The notes below the pieces were generated by a model that worked only from the letters and a program-made list of their open reading frames with translations, was not told the origin of the DNA and ran no database searches. Shown piece after piece: positions 6,109 through 7,622 of a DNA stretch of 7,622 bases. This DNA comes from JBBRXJ01 sp038248505 (lineage in GTDB: Bacteria; Bacteroidota; Bacteroidia; Bacteroidales; JBBRXJ01). The first letter of the stretch is position 1; each line of letters begins with the position of its first letter. The translations under genes were made by a program, and so were the position numbers. The stretch spans positions 1-7,622 of the forward strand of contig JBBRXJ010000109.1 in NCBI GenBank assembly GCA_038248505.1, given 5' to 3'.

Positions 6109-7359
6109 ATGGAATTTTGATATATCCTATACTAGCAAAGAGATTACGCCATGGGGCGGAATGGCCTTTTTGAAACAGATGTTGCAGAAAATAGGCTTTC
6201 GCGAGCTTATTGATAATAATTCTGACTTACCCCAATCTGGGTCTAACCGAGGATATAAAACATCGACAATTTTGGAGTGTTTTATCACGAGTATTTGGTG
6301 TGGGGCAAATCGTTTTTTACACACCGAAGTAACTCGTCACGATGTGGCATTGGGTAAGATATTTGATTGGAAAAACATTCCAGGACAGGATACTTATAAG
6401 CGATTTTTCTCTAAATTCAACCAAGTAAAGAACCAAAAAGTAAGCGATTATTTTTACTCGTGGATTTTCAGCAATTTTAAATTTGATAATTTCACTTTAG
6501 ATATTGACTCGTCTGTAATGACTAGATATGGCGAGCAGCAGGGTGCAAAAAATGGCTATAATCCTAGTAAAAGAGTAGTGGCGATGCATCATCGGCTAAT
6601 AATTTCCTCTCTTTTTTTTGGAAGATACTTTGTCAAAATTGAAAAATAAAACTATCAGCCTTATTCGATTAGACAGTGGTTTCTTTCAATCTAACATTCT
6701 CGATTTTATTGAACAAAAGAGATTGATTATGTTATTGAGGTGAAGTTTACGCATCCCATTCAGAGAATTATTCACGCCAGCACTAATTGGATGCTTCTTG
6801 ATACTGGAATTGAGATTTGCGAACAAATGTATCAAAGTGTATCATGAGAAACGCCCCGAAGAAACGTCATGGTTCGACAACGAATAAAAGACCGTCCTCA
6901 AGCACCGGGTAAACAATTGCGATTATTTGCAGAAGAAGATATTTTCAAGAATTATAGATATTCTGCGTATGTTACCAATATGAAATATGCCCCCGCTGAA
7001 ATTTGGCGACTTTACAGAGGTAGAGCTAATGCAGAAAATCAAATCAAAGAATTGAAATATGATTTTGGATTTGATAGTTTTAACCTAAATGATTTTTATG
7101 CAACAGAAGCTGCCTTAACTTTTGCCATGATAGCATATAATCTAATGTCGCTCTTTAGAACATTTGTTCTAAAGAAAAAACACAGAAAACACTATCAACA
7201 TTGAGATATAGAACATTTGCGATTGGGGCTTATTTTGAAAAACAGAATGATAAACTCGTGCTTAAAATTGCTCTAAACAAAAAAAGAAGAGCATGGTTTT
7301 CTGGACTTTGGAACTATACCCAAATTTTTGATTTCCCGTTTGAATTCTCTAATGCGTAA
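6109..7359 (+). pseudogene. IS1380-family DDE transposase, multiply frameshifted
   Basis: Pieces in three frames rebuild one DDE transposase of about 440 residues. They are the N-terminal 'YTSKEITPWGGMAFLKQ' (6128-6178), the first catalytic Asp in LDIDSSVMTRYG (about 6497-6532), the second in IRLDSGFF (about 6666-6689), and the YRGRANAENQIKELKYDFGF block with the Glu (7013-7072). The C-terminal tail ends in FEFSNA at the right repeat. Lesions read by eye: (1) TTTT at 6115-6118 looks one T too long, putting ATG 6109 out of frame; (2) a deletion of roughly 80 nt near 6575 joins GYNPSKR to SGDASSANNF; (3) the T8 run at 6612-6619 shifts frame; (4) one base is missing near 6724; (5) TGA at 6845-6847 stands where Trp is expected; (6) one A is missing in the run at 7175-7180. 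The longest surviving frames are 6161-6649, whose last 24 or so codons are out of the ancestral frame, and 6869-7204. Confidence 0.88.
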
Positions 7360-7363
7360 TTTG
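7350..7363. repeat. Right terminal inverted repeat of the IS1380-type element
   Basis: TAATGCGTAATTTG is the exact reverse complement of the left end. The ancestral transposase stop codon (TAA, 7357-7359) falls inside this repeat, so the coding sequence ran into the element's end. Confidence 0.85.
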
Positions 7364-7365
7364 AG

Positions 7366-7371
7366 TTAAAA
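7366..7371. repeat. Candidate target-site duplication, right copy
   Basis: TTAAAA follows the AG that comes after the right inverted repeat and matches 6029-6034. The match extends by one more base (C) on each side of the element, but on the left that C may belong to the IS tip. Confidence 0.4.
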
Positions 7372-7373
7372 CA

Positions 7374-7622
7374 TTAATCACTTGCTTTGGCATCCGTACC
7401 CTTTATCATTGCCACAATGGTGCCTTTACGACCATGTGCTGCCTTGTTTATAATAATGGCATAAAGTTCACCATGAGACAATGATGTTTCATCAATTGTT
7501 AGAAAAGGCCCAATATTATCGGGATATAGAAGCCAGTTCTCTGCATGTGTCTTTTGATCCACGAAAAATAATCACTTAAAAAATACTTATATTGAGATTG
7601 TAATTGTTTGCCATCAATTTGA
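7374..7622 (-). pseudogene. Fragment of an ISAon1-type (DDE_Tnp_ISL3-like) transposase
   Basis: The - strand enters from the right edge and encodes a middle part of a Bacteroidota transposase with the motif IDETSLSHGELY, which contains a catalytic Asp, followed by NKAAHGRKGTIVAMIKGT. The upstream part, DGKQLQSQYKYFLSDYFSW (from about 7613 to 7559), is in a different frame. Restoring one G at about 7559-7560 joins it to DQKTHAENW, so there is a frameshift. The frame hits a stop at 7374-7376 just after KGTDAKASD, about 10 bp from the IS1380 end, and the remaining catalytic domain is absent. The rest of the 5' part may lie beyond the window. The family call rests on motif memory. Confidence 0.75.

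Larger units (their letters stand above)
6036..7363 (+). mobile_element. Decayed IS1380-family insertion sequence
   Basis: The element is about 1,328 bp and is bounded by 14-bp perfect terminal inverted repeats. It contains a single transposase frame that reads in the + direction and is of IS1380 type. Adding back the internal deletion gives roughly 1.4 kb, within the usual size of the family. A six-base TTAAAA occurs next to both ends (6029-6034 and 7366-7371) and may be the target duplication. The transposase is heavily mutated, so the copy should be immobile by itself. Confidence 0.85.

Noticed and set aside
6587..6592. CATCAT read as the conserved HH motif of IS1380 transposases
   Set aside because: The neighbouring frame reads SGDASSANNF across the same bases, which fits the family better. 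The two histidines are out of frame by chance after the deletion.
1..7622. tRNA, rRNA, CRISPR array or riboswitch
   Set aside because: No regularly spaced repeats, no TTCGA-type T-loop with a cloverleaf, and no long structured leader were seen on either strand by eye.

Overview
The window is AT-rich and comes from a member of the Bacteroidota (Bacteroidetes). Three things point there: a TPR plus PD40 beta-propeller protein of the kind found in that phylum's envelope, promoter-like boxes of the TAnnTTTG type in place of TATAAT, and remnants of IS1380- and ISAon1-type transposases. Nothing narrows it to a genus.

Positions 1-5743 are a compact, mostly housekeeping block. On the + strand lie the 3' end of a TPR/PD40 protein (3-1055) and a GNAT acetyltransferase (1065-1598). 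On the - strand, overlapping the GNAT end by 8 nt, is a small stand-alone PD-(D/E)XK protein with an HsdR_N domain (1591-2055). A 135-bp divergent intergenic region follows. After it comes a tight + strand run: holA (DNA polymerase III delta), a rhomboid protease, a GmhB-like HAD phosphatase and a diverged class IV aminotransferase homologue, with gaps of 44, 1 and 3 nt. The last of these shares its stop region head-on with yqgE/algH (5150-5743, - strand) through the palindrome TTAATTAA.

Positions 5744-7622 are a decayed mobile-element zone. Upstream of yqgE are a promoter-like box, a perfect 13-bp inverted repeat with an 8-nt loop, and a short unrecognised reading frame on the - strand that runs to the edge of an insertion sequence. 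The insertion sequence (about 6036-7363) is an IS1380-family copy with 14-bp perfect terminal inverted repeats. Its transposase is broken by at least six lesions: loss of the start by frameshift, an internal deletion of roughly 80 nt, three more frameshifts and a nonsense codon. Beyond its right end is a truncated, frameshifted piece of an ISAon1-type transposase on the - strand that runs off the window.

I do not see a new multi-gene defence or metabolic system. The items most worth a second look are the class IV aminotransferase homologue, which by eye has lost its PLP lysine and other signature residues in an intact frame, the solitary HsdR_N nuclease-like gene divergent from holA, and the palindrome ahead of yqgE. 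All family assignments are by eye; no search was run.
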